Shown: positions 35,382-46,513, numbered from the stretch's first letter. The stretch: DNA of 64,000 nt from Cichorium intybus (GCA_023525715.1 CM042013.1:83626494-83690493); one strand, 5' to 3'. Notes: a model not told the origin generated them from the letters alone. Made by a program: numbers and translations.

Positions 35382-36614
35382 ATGATGTTCAGATTGGAGC
35401 ATGCCTTCCTCCAGTTCCCCGAGGGACTGGCCAGTTCTGCAGAGTATACTTCACGGAGAGACGCATTGAGGAGTCGCCGGGTTCTAGAGGCGACGGTTAT
35501 TGACAGAGATATATTGAGAGACGCAGGGCTATGGGGTGCGATCGAGCCGTTCTTGCATCGCATCTGGACCCATGAGGAGGCGTTATTTACTTGCCGAGGA
35601 TGGGACTGGATCATGGCCACTGACGAGGATGTGGTCTATACGGAGCTTCTCCTGGAGTTCCTGTCTACCATCCATTTCGCTCCCAGGGCGTCGGATCCAC
35701 GATCCAGGCTGATCCGCTTTCGTTTGGGAGGTACACAGAGGGAGTGCAACCTCAGGGAGTTCGGGAGGCGCACAGGCATCTACACTCAGGCGGATTTGCG
35801 GCACCGTTATTTCACGCAGTTCTTTGGTGCGCGCATCCAGGGGCAGCCAGAGCGGGCTCCCAACATGGAGATTTGGACACCATTGTCCAACGTCATGTAT
35901 GAGGCAGGGACCTCGAGGGAGAGCCACCTACGCGATCCACTTCACCGCCTCATACACCGTATTGTCTCCACCTCCATCATGCAGCGGGAGGGAGGCGAGA
36001 AGGTGTCTGGGGAGGACATGACATTTTTATGGGCTCTCCTCGACCCGTCCCGATTCCTCCATCTCCCCTTCGCCCTCGCGGTTGCTCTCTCCACCCACTC
36101 GACCGGCGCTTCCACCAGCAGTCCATTAGCCAGGGGGTATTTCATCACCCGCCTGGCCCGTTCCTATGGGGTCCTTACTGCCTCCGTGGCAGCTTCCTTG
36201 ACCGCTCTGCCTCCATCGCGCACTACAGCACGCACTTTGGAGAGGATGCGGCTCATTGAGCAGCAGCGCCCGGGGCAGTTCATCCGGGCACCGACCGAGC
36301 CTCCTCAGGCACCCCAGCCCGCGTACGCCCAGCCTGGCAGGAGACGCCGGAGGCCAGAACCCGCAGCCCCGACAGAGCCACAACAGGAGGACCTGACAGC
36401 CAGGGTTGCCAGGATTGACGATCAGTTGGCATGGATCGGGGAGGTACTTTTGGATTTGGCCACACAGCAGGGCCGACACCCCCGACCATTCCCAGCCAGG
36501 GCCCATGATCATGAGGCCGGACCCTCCAGGCCACGTGGCAGTTCTATCTGTATATTTTTGTTCATATTTTATTTGTCATGTTTGTTTTTAATTTGTTTGT
36601 TAAGTTATGCATGA
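35352..36614 (+). CDS. ATHILA ORF1-like (envelope-position) protein
   Basis: The ORF is open from 35352, but ATGATG at 35382, just after a strong splice acceptor, is the likely start (MMFRLEHAFLQFPEGLASSAEY), giving 410 residues. The body (DRDILRDAGLWGAIEPFLHRIW, LEFLSTIHF, RFRLGGTQRECNLREFGRRTGIY, LLDPSRFLHLPFALAVALS, ARGYFITRLARSYGVL) resembles the plant ATHILA ORF1 family. These proteins are encoded downstream of pol in Athila elements. It ends with a Pro/Arg-rich part, a short coiled coil (LTARVARIDDQLAWIGEVLLDLA) and a hydrophobic tail (ICIFLFIFYLSCLFLICLLSYA), a clear single membrane segment at the very C-terminus. The tail fits an envelope-like, membrane-anchored role, which is inferred. 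Confidence 0.7.
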   Translation: MFCGYIFLLQMMFRLEHAFLQFPEGLASSAEYTSRRDALRSRRVLEATVIDRDILRDAGLWGAIEPFLHRIWTHEEALFTCRGWDWIMATDEDVVYTELLLEFLSTIHFAPRASDPRSRLIRFRLGGTQRECNLREFGRRTGIYTQADLRHRYFTQFFGARIQGQPERAPNMEIWTPLSNVMYEAGTSRESHLRDPLHRLIHRIVSTSIMQREGGEKVSGEDMTFLWALLDPSRFLHLPFALAVALSTHSTGASTSSPLARGYFITRLARSYGVLTASVAASLTALPPSRTTARTLERMRLIEQQRPGQFIRAPTEPPQAPQPAYAQPGRRRRRPEPAAPTEPQQEDLTARVARIDDQLAWIGEVLLDLATQQGRHPRPFPARAHDHEAGPSRPRGSSICIFLFIFYLSCLFLICLLSYA

Positions 36615-37507
36615 TATACCAATTTGAGAAGGAGTTGTCTCAGACAAATGTGGGGTCACCGTGCCCCCTCTACTTGTCTCGACCACCGGCGTGATCACTG
36701 TAGCGCTACAACTCCAGAATACGAAATCGAGGATCCATCTGTACGCAATTATACCTCTGATATTGAGCACCAAGCAGTCTATCGTCCAAAAAGGGGTAAC
36801 TCTTTCTCCCTTGTTTTGAAATAATTTTGTACAACGGGGACGTTGTACGGTTTTAAGTGTGGGGTGTGGACGGTCGAAAGATAATTTTATTTTGAAATTT
36901 TTGCAGAAATGATCAATTTTTCAATTTTTAGCAATATTTTTCAAAATTTTTAATAAATTAAAATTTTGAAATGAATGGTTTGTGATTGTGATAGCATTAG
37001 TATTTTTCAAGAAATACTGTTTATTTGTGATCATGCTATTAGTTAGTCAAATAAGTTGAGTTTTACGGGTTTAGAAGATTGAGCTGTTTTAGGATTGGAA
37101 TTTAGGAAGGAAAAGTCAATCTGTGGCCTTTGTTGTTCGAGCCGGTAGGTCTAAAATGGGTGGGCCTTATGCACCTTACCACCTAAGATCGTCTGGTCTG
37201 GGATGGTATTTCTGAAAGCTTGTTACACGGACAACATCGAAAGTCATGGACAATTCCTTAATGGCCTTTAGAATCTGAATGAGTAAGTACACTTCATTGT
37301 GGACAGAAAGTTTGTAATCAAGGGTTCTCTAGAAATCCATGAATTCCAAAGAACAATTCAATTATGTTTTCACGAACTATTCCACTCTAACTCAAAGAGC
37401 AATAAACTTTGAAACTGAACACAGTAAAAAATTGTTTGATTTTTTTTATTATAATTTTTTAAAAACTCTCTTGTTTGGGGACAAGCAAGGCACAAGTGTG
37501 GGGTGTT
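36615..37507 (+). other. 3' untranslated part of the Athila-like element
   Basis: No ORF of note. The motif AGTGTGGGGT occurs at about 36857 and again at 37494-37503, just before the right LTR; the latter serves as a purine-rich priming tract. Confidence 0.5.
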
Positions 37508-38620
37508 TGACAACGCCTAGTGATATTAAGTATTTTAGGCGTTGTTGAGCCCTGTTCTTGATAAAATTATATCAAATATGTCTGGGTATTCTCACTTTTC
37601 GTGCCAGGACTTGATTGGAGAAAAAGAATGGAAACAGGGACTAAAAGCGTGCAAAAGGAAGAAGTTTGGAAAGAATGGAAAATCAAGGAAACTCGTACGC
37701 GCGCCGCGGATCTATGATACGCGCGACGCGGGCTTAAGGCGGTGGAACACATTCAAATGCCGAAGAAACGGGAAAAGATTAGTACGCGCGCCGCGAATTT
37801 CACTTCTGCGCGGCGCGGCAGCGGGAAATTTGCAAGTATAAATAGATGCATTTCCAGCCAAAAACCCTAGCAAAGACCGGGTGTAAAATCGACCTTGAAG
37901 CTCTTTGACTCCAAGATTTCATTCCAGAAGACTCTCATTTGGTATTGGTTATTTTTAGATTTTATTTGTAATTAAATAGTTGGATTTAAGCTTGGTTTTG
38001 TATCTTTGGGTGTGACAACCATTGATATTAAGCTTTGGCTTCTGTTTTTGGATCATTTGGTTACTGTTTTTATGTTTGGATTCGGATTTGGTGAATGAGA
38101 AACATTTGGTTACATTTAATCTTAGCTTTTCGGTGTTTTTATGCTTGTGTTTGGTTTTGGGATGTTTGATTTATGTTTGGATATTGTTTTGATCTTATTG
38201 GGACTGTTTTCCTTTGCTGAATTCAATAACTAATTAGGTTAGTTTGTAGGCATTAAACCTTGGCTAGTAACTGTTCAGTAGAAATTTAGTTAGTGGCTAG
38301 TTTATGCTTTGCTTGGTTTTGCTAGTTTGGATGCCTTTGATTGCTTCTGATTCAGAGATGTACTTCTGACTTCAGAAAGTGACTAGGTCATTGGAGCTTA
38401 GCTTAGCTTGGCTTGAGAGTGTTTGATCATTGCTTTTGTTTGCTAGTGATTAGGAAGATAGAAACTAGATCCTCCGACTGTAGCTGTGACACTACTAGTT
38501 GATAATCTCTCATCTAGTCTAACCACGAAGCTCCTGTGGATCGACCCTGACTACCGCTATACTAGTGTGTGTTAGGTTTTTCTCTTATTTTTGACCGCAC
38601 GACGACCTCTGCGCGTGTCA
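37508..38620 (+). repeat. 3' LTR of the Athila-like element
   Basis: 1113 bp. It is very similar to 32138-33228 with an extra 22-bp block containing GCGCCGCGGATC near 37700. Confidence 0.9.
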
Positions 38621-38960
38621 AAGGGGCATTCCAATTTTGGAAGCTATGTGGCTAAGACCGTCATCACTCCAAGCTTCATAGGGAATATCATGGATTTTGA
38701 TCCAAAGTGGGAGTTTGTCATGCTTGTTCTTATGGATACTAAGTCATGGTCTCCATTTTTGAATTACAATCGGGACACCTTTAAACGTCCATGGTCCATG
38801 AGTGATGACATGTTGAAGGCCTTTGGTCATCACTAAATTTGAAAAGGTAAACACCGTTACCGATTAATAAAACGTCCAGAAGGCCATGTTACGGACTTGG
38901 GGCTCCAACTTGGACACCGCACCCTATGTGGTCTCGAATACGCTTGGTCTTATAAAACAA
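38621..38960 (-). pseudogene. LINE ORF1, N-terminal DUF4283 part
   Basis: On the minus strand the sequence reads HGPWTFKGVPIVIQKWRP, a stop, LSIHKNKHDKLPLWIKIHDIPYEAWSDDGLSHIASKIGMPL, and joins 32137 when the 32138-38620 element and one AAGGG copy are removed. A one-base insertion separates LFKFSDDQ from GLQHV. DUF4283 is the RNA-binding-like N-terminal domain of plant LINE ORF1 proteins. Confidence 0.75.
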
Positions 38961-39546
38961 GAACATAAAAATACCAAAGAATCCAAATAATGGTTCAATT
39001 TTATTAAAACATCAAAATATACTTCTTAGGAAATCGAATTGAATACTTATACGAAGAAGTAACCTAATCTAGAATTTGAATGTTCGAAAATTATATCCTA
39101 ATCAAAAGTTATCATTAATTAAAAGGAATAACTAAATATACACCATCTTTTTATTTGACACAAAAATTAAAAAAAGAAAATAACTAAATATACATCCTCT
39201 TTATATTTAAAAAAAAATACAAAAATGTAAATTTGGTCATCTTTAATCCCGAATGACTGAAAAAATACGACAAAACAATGAAATTTTTAGCGTTGGCCCT
39301 CTACCGATCGACCATACAACTTTCAACCAGTTTCAATGCCGAAACTAAATACGACTAATATTATCCCATCAGTAATTTTTAATGACATCATGGTTGATGT
39401 CATCACCCCTTAATTTTGCATCAAGATTTTTCTTGCAATATGTACAAAAATAGTTCGTTTTGATTATGCAACCAATTCTTAATATAACCTAGACCTAGAA
39501 GCCACATCTTCAATTTCCTTTGCTAGCCGTTGTCTTTATTTTATTA
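38961..39546. other. AT-rich spacer
   Basis: No gene, RNA or transposon end recognised, apart from the 11-bp target duplication at its right edge. Confidence 0.5.
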
Positions 39547-40605
39547 GGATAATGACTTGTAAGGGTAACGTACTTTTAAAATTGTTCATATTTGGTCACT
39601 GAACTTTTTTTTGTGCTTAGTTTACCCATGAACTTTTTCAAATTATTCACATTATACTATTATGACCGGTGATAGAAAGTTTATTCTGATTTGGAATCCT
39701 ACATGGCATCCTATAAGACTTGAAAGGGTAACGAACTTTTAAAATTGTTCACATTTGGTCACCGAACTTATTTATGTGCTTGATTTACCCATGAACTTTT
39801 AAAAATTGTTCATATTATACCTTTATGACCGATGATATAAAGTTTGTGCTGATTTGACATCCGACGTGGTATCAGAAAGTAGGGATGAGCTCGGTCCGAA
39901 AACCGAACCGAACTAGACCGAAACCGAAATGGACCGAAATCGAATTATGATTTTTTAAAAACCAAAGATCGAAATGAATATGTATATTCGGTTCCGGTTC
40001 GGTTCGGTTATTTCAGTTTTAAATTCGGTTCGGTTTTTTTATAATTAAGAGTAATGTTAGGAATAATCATGGTCAGGGGACCGGACCGAACCGGACCAAA
40101 ATCGAATTGGACCGAAATGGAATTAACATTTTTTAAAAACCGAAAACCGAACTGAATATATATATTCAGTCCCGGATCGTTTCGGTTTCGGTTGGTTTTC
40201 GGTTCGGTTCGATTTTTCTGGTCCATATGCTCATCCCTATCAGAAAGCTGAGACATAAATAAAAGTCGGTGATCTTCAGTTGGGGTTCAAATGTCGAATC
40301 AACACAAACCTTCTATTATTGGACATAAGGGTATAATATGGACAAATTTAAAAAGTTCATGGGTAAATCAAGCACAAAAATAAGTTTAGTGACCAAATGT
40401 GAACAATTTTAGAAGTTCGTTACCCTTCCAAGTCTTCTAGAATGCCACGTAGGATTCCAAATCAGCATAAACTTTCTATCACCGGTCATAATGGTATAAT
40501 GTGAACAATTTTAAAAAGTTCATGGGTAAATCAAATACAAAAATAAGTTCAGTGACCAAATGTGAACAATTTCAAAAGTTCGTTACCCTTACAAGTCCTT
40601 ATCCC
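39547..40605. mobile_element. MULE-like foldback element with two-unit inverted arms
   Basis: The ends are GGATAATGACTTGTAAGGG and its complement at 40587-40605, flanked by an 11-bp direct repeat TTATTTTATTA (39536-39546 and 40606-40616). Each arm consists of two diverged copies of a unit of about 165 bp that begins with AAGGGTAACG and contains TTTGGTCAC(T/C)GAACTT and TTTACCCATGAACTTT. The pattern is therefore unit-unit-centre-unit'-unit'. No coding capacity. A hAT-type MITE (39881-40239) is inserted near the centre. Confidence 0.75.
39881..40239. mobile_element. hAT-type foldback MITE with CGGTTCGG repeats
   Basis: TAGGGATGAGC and its complement GCTCATCCCTA form the ends, and an 8-bp duplication TCAGAAAG flanks it (39873-39880 and 40240-40247), the hAT hallmark. 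The interior is made of degenerate ACCGAACCGAA runs on one side and TTCGGTTCGGTT on the other, so it can fold into a long hairpin. Confidence 0.8.
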
Positions 40606-40616
40606 TTATTTTATTA

Positions 40617-40994
40617 TGCTAACATAGTGATATATCATATTCTAAATAAGCAAAAGCTAAGCAGCCATATTAAAACCATCTCCTTTATGTTTTAAAAGCT
40701 TAATAGAAAGTTCATGTCTAATTATATTTATATAATCACATCCAACATCTTTATCATCATCGGTAATGCATAGACAAAAAGTAAGATTTGTATAGATAAT
40801 GGATAACTGTTTATGAATATTGAATATAAGAGGATGATCTAAATAAAAGTAATGATTTGGCTGTCCAAGAAAACAAAGTTATCGTTTACTACTAAGAAAC
40901 ATGCTATCTAACTTAAATAAAAAGTTAACGCGTTGTATATTTGAATGCTACAAAAGAATTAGCATACAACCAACCAAAGTGGAGGAACCGATTC
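40617..40994. other. AT-rich spacer
   Basis: Nothing recognised besides the adjacent transposon ends. Confidence 0.5.
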
Positions 40995-42513
40995 TGTAAC
41001 GTCCCAAAATTCAAACTAGAATTTTTTTTTTCTTAATTTAAATAAAACATCCAGTTCCATTCATTCTTTCAATGATAATAATAAAAGCAGTCACAAAGTT
41101 TAGTAAATCCAAAATAGTCATAAAAAGATAGTAGCGGAAATCACGGTAAACGAATGCCCATGTCGTGTAGTCACGCCGTGCCCAAACTGCCAGTCCTGTG
41201 AGCACCTGAAACAATAAACTTAAACTGTAAGCACATCGCTTAGTGAGTTTCCCAGATTCTATATGATTCATATTAAAAACAAGGTCTCCAGGCTTGCCCT
41301 AGACAACAAATAATCATCTCATTCTTTGACTCTCGAGGGTGCCCCGATCCGTCGATAATCAACTCATTCTTTGACTCTCGGGATTGCTGCAATCCGTCGG
41401 TAATCAACTCATTCACAATGTCATATCATCATCATCATCATACTCAAGAAGGTGAGGAGACTCACCTGATCCACAACTATGTGAAAATAAGAAAGTGCCG
41501 ATAAGAGCCCCCGAACTTCCTATTACCAAAAACATCTTATCAAATAAGGTTTTCACCACTCGGGTCTCTAACTAGAACTGGAACTTAAGGATTCTAAGGT
41601 TTGACTCAAAAGTCAACTATCCCAAAAATCAAAGTCAACTAGTCAAAATCAACTTGGCTAGATCACAATTAGCGCCGCTACCATTGCAGGTAACGTCGCT
41701 AACTACAAAGTTAGCGGCACTAACCTCTCTATACAGCCTAAAATTCCTAAAAGTTTTTAATACATTCAGCCAAAGGCTATACTCCTTCGGTGGCCTTCCA
41801 AACAGTCTCTAAAGACATAAAACTGTAAACTTTAACGTTCAATCATAGTCATGCAAGCTCATGAACAAGATCAAATCCCAAAATGGTGATTTCTAAGCTT
41901 AAGCCATCTCAAACAAGACTTAACAAGGCTAGGTTGGGTTTCATGCAAGGATTCAAAAACTAAAGGGTGAGGAATCCATCCTCTAGCCCCTAAATCCTTT
42001 CCCCATTCCATCAATGGAACCATCATGACCTCAAATGGTAATAAAGGAGCTCAAAAGCTCATTTCAAGTAAGGATAAGTTAGATAATAAAGGTTATAGAC
42101 ACTTACAAGGGTCTAGAGATGACAAAGAAGCTACTCCTTCCTAGAAATCACCTTCTCCTTCTCTCCTTCCTTCTAAATCCTTCAAGAACCCAAAAATGGA
42201 GCCAAAACACAAAAAGGATCTTGAGAGAGGATTATAGGGTTTTCTCAGAGCTTAGAAGTGAGAAATGACGGCCTCCACTAGGGTTTTTGGCTTAAATATG
42301 GCCTATAATGGGCTTTTAGGGTTTTAGTGTAAAAATCAGTGGTTAGCGCCGCTAACCCGCAATCGTGCCAGGGCACTATCTCACATGCGTAACGTTGTGA
42401 TGGCTGGGATAAGGCGACGCGATCCAGCTTAGGTTAGTGCCGCTAACCTCAAAATTCACATTTTCAAACATTAAAATTTCAAAAAGAAGAATTACCTGAT
42501 CAAGGTTCTTACA
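40995..42513 (-). repeat. 3' LTR of the truncated chromovirus
   Basis: 1519 bp, TGTAAGAACC...GGGACGTTACA on the minus strand. It contains a sub-repeat pair at 41310-41410 (CTCATTCTTTGACTCTCG twice), the acceptor-like module at 41203-41249, TTAGCGCCGCTAA-type words at 41667-41735 and 42341-42445, and a TATA-like box (complement of 42291-42303). Confidence 0.75.
41203..41249 (-). promoter_or_regulatory. Conserved LTR module with splice-acceptor signature
   Basis: On the minus strand: AACTCACTAAGCGATG, TGCTTAC, 17 nt T-rich, then GTTTCAG|GTGC. It lies about 210-255 bp before the LTR end. Confidence 0.45.
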
Positions 42514-42544
42514 ACTCTCTTCCCCTTGACGAAATTTTGTCCCC

Positions 42545-43370
42545 GAACTCCACTCATTCGAACAGCTCCGGATGATGCTTCCTCATCCCCTCTTCCGGTT
42601 CCCACGTCCATTCCGATCCCTTATGATGTTGTCATTGCACTTTCACCATTCCTATTACCTTGTTGCGAAGGGTCTTGGTCTTTCTTTCTAGAACTGTCAT
42701 GAGTCGCTCTGCATAATTCAAGCATTCGTCCACCTATATATCCTCCAAGGGTACCACTGCGGACTCATCGGCGATACACTTCCGTAGCTGGGATACTTGA
42801 AAGGTGTTGTGAATCTGACTGAGCTGCGCTGGCAACTCTAAAAGATAGGCCACCTGCCCTACCCGAGCTACAACTCGGTAGGGCCCGATAGACCAGGGCC
42901 CCAAATTTCCTCGCTTCTGAAACCGAATAATACCCTTCCAAGGTGACACCTTAAGGAGTACAAAATCTCTCACCTGGAATTCAAGACTAGACCGACGTCT
43001 ATCTGAATACCTCTTCTGCCGACTTTGTGTCGTACGCAATCTTTCGCGAACCTGCTGGATGAGCTTAGTCTTTTGGGGTACCATTCCAGTGCTTCCTAAA
43101 ACGCGTTAGCCAACCTCTCCCCAACAAATCAGAGTTTGACATTTCCTCCCTTATAACGCCTTAAAAAGAGGCATCTCAATGCTCGAATGATAACAATTTT
43201 TGTAGGAGAATTCTCCCAAAGGTAAGTATGAATCCCACCTCTACCCGGAATCATTTACATAAGCCCACAACATATCCTCCAGTGTCTGTATCGTTCTTTC
43301 ACTCTGGGTATCAGTCTGAGGGTGATAGGCAGTACTGACATGAAACATAAATAGATAACTGGGTAACCAA
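42545..43370 (-). pseudogene. Chromovirus integrase C-terminus and chromodomain remnant
   Basis: The 42734-43084 frame reads LIQQVRERLRTTQSRQKRYSDRRRSSLEFQVRDFVLLKVSPWKG, then the GPYRVVARVGQVAYLLELP C-terminal integrase fold. Downstream, in broken frames, come VKVQ, a stop, QHHKGSEWTWEPEEGMRKHHPELF, a chromodomain. Upstream, near 43300, the integrase core word YHPQ(T)D.QSERT is still readable. Several stops and frameshifts are present. Confidence 0.75.
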
Positions 43371-43446
43371 ACGACATCACATTTTCACCTAATATAAACA
43401 TAATTAGTGTTATACACTCACGTGTCGGGTATTTGATTGATGAAAT

Positions 43447-44120
43447 TGTTGGATTAGGTGTCTAAGCCCATAACTATAATTGATATATACTTGAGTTGAT
43501 AGTAGCAAAGTCCTTTTGGGTTACCCTCAGTAGTCCAACTGATATTAAGGTTAAATAGAGAGAGAGAGAGAGAGAGAAATAGTTTAATAATTTATTATAT
43601 AATAATGAATTAATTAGAAGCTAGTTTGATATTAATCAGAATTAATTGGAATTGATTTAGGATTAATTAAAAGTGCAGGGGTTGGATTGTAATTGTTCAA
43701 TAGTTGAACAATGGAACTTTCTGGACGAAGTAACACGCGCGAAGCGCATGTGGTATGGCGCGACGCGCGCCGTGTCTAGCCGGAAAAGGGTTTAGAGATA
43801 AGGATTTTATCTTAGTTTGAATTCGAATAAAGTTTATCCTTTATTACCTTTGCAACTATAAATACGCTTCCCCTTTCACATTATTCTCGGCCCCAATTCT
43901 GGTAGACAGTTCTCTAGAATTTCTCTTATCTCTCAAGCAGAATCTATAATCATTATCTAAGGTTTTATAGCGAGCTTTTCTTAATAAGAATTTAAGATAA
44001 TTATCATTTGCTTGGACTTTTTGGTGTGAACTATTAGAGGCTTGACATTTGTGGTGCTAGCTTTGAGAGATCAACAATACAAGGAATAATTGTTATTTGC
44101 TATAATAACAATAAGGTATG
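43447..44120 (+). mobile_element. LTR-like segment of an unassigned retrotransposon
   Basis: It starts TGTTGGATTAGG and contains a (GA)n stretch at 43557-43576. CG-rich words (ACACGCGCGAAGCGC, GGCGCGACGCGCGCC) lie at 43731-43782, and a good TATA box (CTATAAATAC) at 43857. This is the promoter layout of the LTRs in this window. The right end and any partner LTR were not found; it may be a solo or truncated LTR. Confidence 0.4.
43731..43866 (+). promoter_or_regulatory. CG-rich words upstream of a TATA box
   Basis: ACACGCGCGAAGCGC and GGCGCGACGCGCGCC lie 75-125 bp before ACTATAAATACGC. Confidence 0.45.
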
Positions 44121-45034
44121 TGATCCCCAAACCTTCTTTAGTAATTTTGATTATACCTAGGTTTCCTATAGATGTTCTTATTTATATGTTCAATAGAGAA
44201 AACATAGACCTTTTAGGCTGCATGTGAAGTTAAGAGTTTAAGTTTGTTTGTTTGCCTACAGTCCATCAGAAATATCAAACTAACATAGTTTTCTTTGTCT
44301 AGTTTTTGTAGCTTGCTGTTGTAATAGGCAATTCACTTTGATTATTTTGGTGTTAATATAAATAGTACCATAATAACAACATATAATTCTATAATAACAA
44401 CATAGATGTATTTCTTTACGCATGAATAGCAACATATTTACAATCCATATACGTAATAGATATGTACTTACAAGAACTAAACGATATTTTTTCTAATGGT
44501 TAAACCTGAAACAATATGCAGTGGCCAAAATGGAGTATTTAGTCCTTAGATATTCATTTGTACCATCAAGAGCTGCATTTCAAAAAATAAAAAACATTTT
44601 ATACAAATTTTATGTTATACACACTAGTGATATATCCGAATAATACAATAGATGTCGAATAAAAAAGAAATAAATAGTCTTTTTTATTTCTTTTTAACGG
44701 ACGATGAATATTCTTCTTTTGATAAATATTCAGGGATTTGTAATAATAATTAAACTCTAAAAAACTTCCTATTAAAAATGCTTCATAATAATACTGATTT
44801 GGCAAATACCTTGAAGATACAACCACTTATTAATTTGTCATGTACCCATGAAAACACTAAAAAAGAGCTAATTTTCATTTTATATTTAATTTATATAAAA
44901 ATAACATAACCTATTTATTATTATTATAAGTTTGTCTTAGTTAAAATTCTTTTTGGTTGGTTACAATTCAAAATTTGCTATTTTTATCTAGTAGTTTATT
45001 TTTTCATTCTAGCGACTTGATAGTTTAATAATTT
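44121..45034. other. AT-rich spacer
   Basis: No gene recognised. Longest frames are low complexity. Confidence 0.5.
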
Positions 45035-45099
45035 TTTTACGGAATTAGAACTGGTTGAATTACTTAGCAAAATATAATGAGGGGATCCATCTGTTCGTA

Positions 45100-46513
45100 C
45101 TCCGGAGCTATCATAAGTCAGAGATGTTTCTTTTTGCTCCTCACATTGCCGATGGAATTTAAAACAATCAGAGTCAGAGATGTTTCTTTTGATCATAAGG
45201 TTAAGCATGAGATAGGGAGAGAGGGGGTCACCCTGACGGATGCCCCTTTGACCGTCGAAGAAACCGTGCATATTACCATTGATACTCACAGAGTAAGCAG
45301 CAGTGGTGACACACGTCATGATCCAGTCAATCATACGATGGGGATGCCCTGGTCATCCTGGATGGAGTCGATACGATTGCGAGAATTACGGCTTTAACAG
45401 ACTTGTGGAAGAAAGTAGAATTTTTATCACCCTCACGAAGCCAGTCAACCTTAGCCTTCTGTTTCACGAACCTCTCTTCATCCAGGCAAGCTTCATTATA
45501 AGCGAAAAGGTACCTGCATTGTTAGTCACGGAGAGCCCTATTGAAAGGGTCCCGATCCAGAGCAATTTGAACTCTATCAAGCTCCGTACGAAGAGAGATA
45601 ACCTTAGAGAAGAGGTTGCCCTGACTACGTAGCAGCTTACGCAAAGGCGCTTTCAGATTTTTCAGGTTTTGGAAAATCTTATACATATGATGGCCGGGGA
45701 TATCAGGATCCCAAGAAGAAGCAACGACATGCTTAAACTCGTTCTTATAGGTCAGAAAATTAGGGAACTTGAATGGTTTAGGCTTGAACAGGGATCTGAG
45801 GGGGAGAGAAAGCACAACAGGGGAATGGTCAGACGATCGGTAAGGGAGAAAAGTGACCGAAGCATAGGGGAAAGAAGCAACGAAGCGCGGATTACCCATG
45901 ACACGGTCAAGCTTCTTAAGAATGCCATCGTAACCGTTAGGAGACTTGGTCCATGTGTAGAAGAGACCTTTGAAATTAAGGTCCTCCATCTCAATCCGAT
46001 TCACACACTTCCTGAAATCATCCATGCCACGAGAGATACCAGACGCCCCAGCGGTGCTATCTTTCATGTCAAGAGCAACATTGAAATCACCCAACACGAT
46101 CCAGGGGCAGCTTTAACCACATGTTTATGAGCCGCAAGAGAATCCCAAAGAGTGCGGCGCTGCATGTGATTATTATGAGCGTAGATGAACGAGCAGAAGA
46201 ATGATTTATTAGACTCAAGAATTTTAATGCTGAAATGCATAACCTGATCATTGGAGTCGAGAAGCATCATATCAACAGCCAGCGGGTCCCAGGCAATCAC
46301 AATTCTAGTTCCCCGAGTACAAAAAAGCCCGTTGGAAGACCAAGACCATGAGCCAAAGACACTACTACAGATACCAGGGAGATTAGAGAAGGAGGCACGA
46401 GTCTCGATGGCGGCACAAATTTGGAGATTTTGATCGCGGATAAGCTCTCTCAAAGCTTTCTGATGAGAAAGCTTACAGAGACCGCGAGTGTTCCACGCAG
46501 CGACGTGCGTCAT
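45100..46513 (-). pseudogene. LINE ORF2 N-terminal part (endonuclease) with internal deletion
   Basis: The start at 46513 (MTHVAAWNTRGLCKLSHQ) leads through the AP endonuclease (VLGDFNVALDMKDS at about 46090 after a one-base slip, then YRSSDHSPVVL) in the 45522-46097 frame. Past a deletion it continues with RT pieces (MIDWIMTCVTTAAYSVSINGNMHGFFDGQRGIRQGDPLSPYL at 45200-45334). The RT palm with FADD is absent. Confidence 0.8.

Larger units (their letters stand above)
32138..38620 (+). mobile_element. Athila-like LTR retrotransposon lacking gag-pol
   Basis: LTRs lie at 32138-33228 (1091 bp) and 37508-38620 (1113 bp), TGACAACGCC...GCGTGTCA, flanked by a perfect 5-bp duplication AAGGG (32133-32137 and 38621-38625). 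The LTRs are highly similar apart from a 22-bp CG-rich block present only in the right one. The primer binding site TGGCGCCGTTGCCGGGG follows the left LTR, typical of Athila/Tat elements. The interior has a 419-codon ORF, the Athila-typical block GCGCTTGTTGGGAGGCAACC (34661-34680), and a 410-codon ATHILA-ORF1-like gene. Protease, reverse transcriptase and integrase are absent, so it is non-autonomous. Confidence 0.85.
27181..38960 (-). mobile_element. LINE retrotransposon (L1 type), split by the Athila-like element
   Basis: The 3' end lies at 27181-27190 as a T run (poly-A on the minus strand) preceded by GCCAGAGGTACCG, also found at the tail of the second LINE copy. ORF2 (27493-31131) carries endonuclease, reverse transcriptase and zf-RVT. 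ORF1 (zinc knuckle) runs from about 31137 to 32137, is broken by the insertion 32138-38620, and resumes at 38621 with LSHIASKIGMPL adjoining VMDSYTANMC. Its 5' part (PWTFKGVPIVIQKW, LWIKIHDIPYEAWSDDG) is recognisable to about 38900. The 5' end is truncated or lost near 38960. The LINE lies 280 bp beyond the start of the Harbinger ORF1 gene. Confidence 0.85.
40995..43370 (-). mobile_element. Truncated chromovirus (Tekay/Del-like): 3' LTR and end of pol
   Basis: The 3' LTR is at 40995-42513. A purine tract (AAGGGGAAGAGAG on the minus strand) and the end of the integrase with chromodomain lie to its right. The body breaks off near 43370 within the integrase core, so gag, protease, RT and the 5' LTR are lost. 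It is a relative of the 52395-60684 element. Confidence 0.8.

Noticed and set aside
23041..38625. The solo LTR and the Athila-like element share the same target duplication AAGGG
   Set aside because: A 5-bp match between two unrelated insertions is expected often enough by chance; the insertions lie in different host sequences, so no common event is implied.
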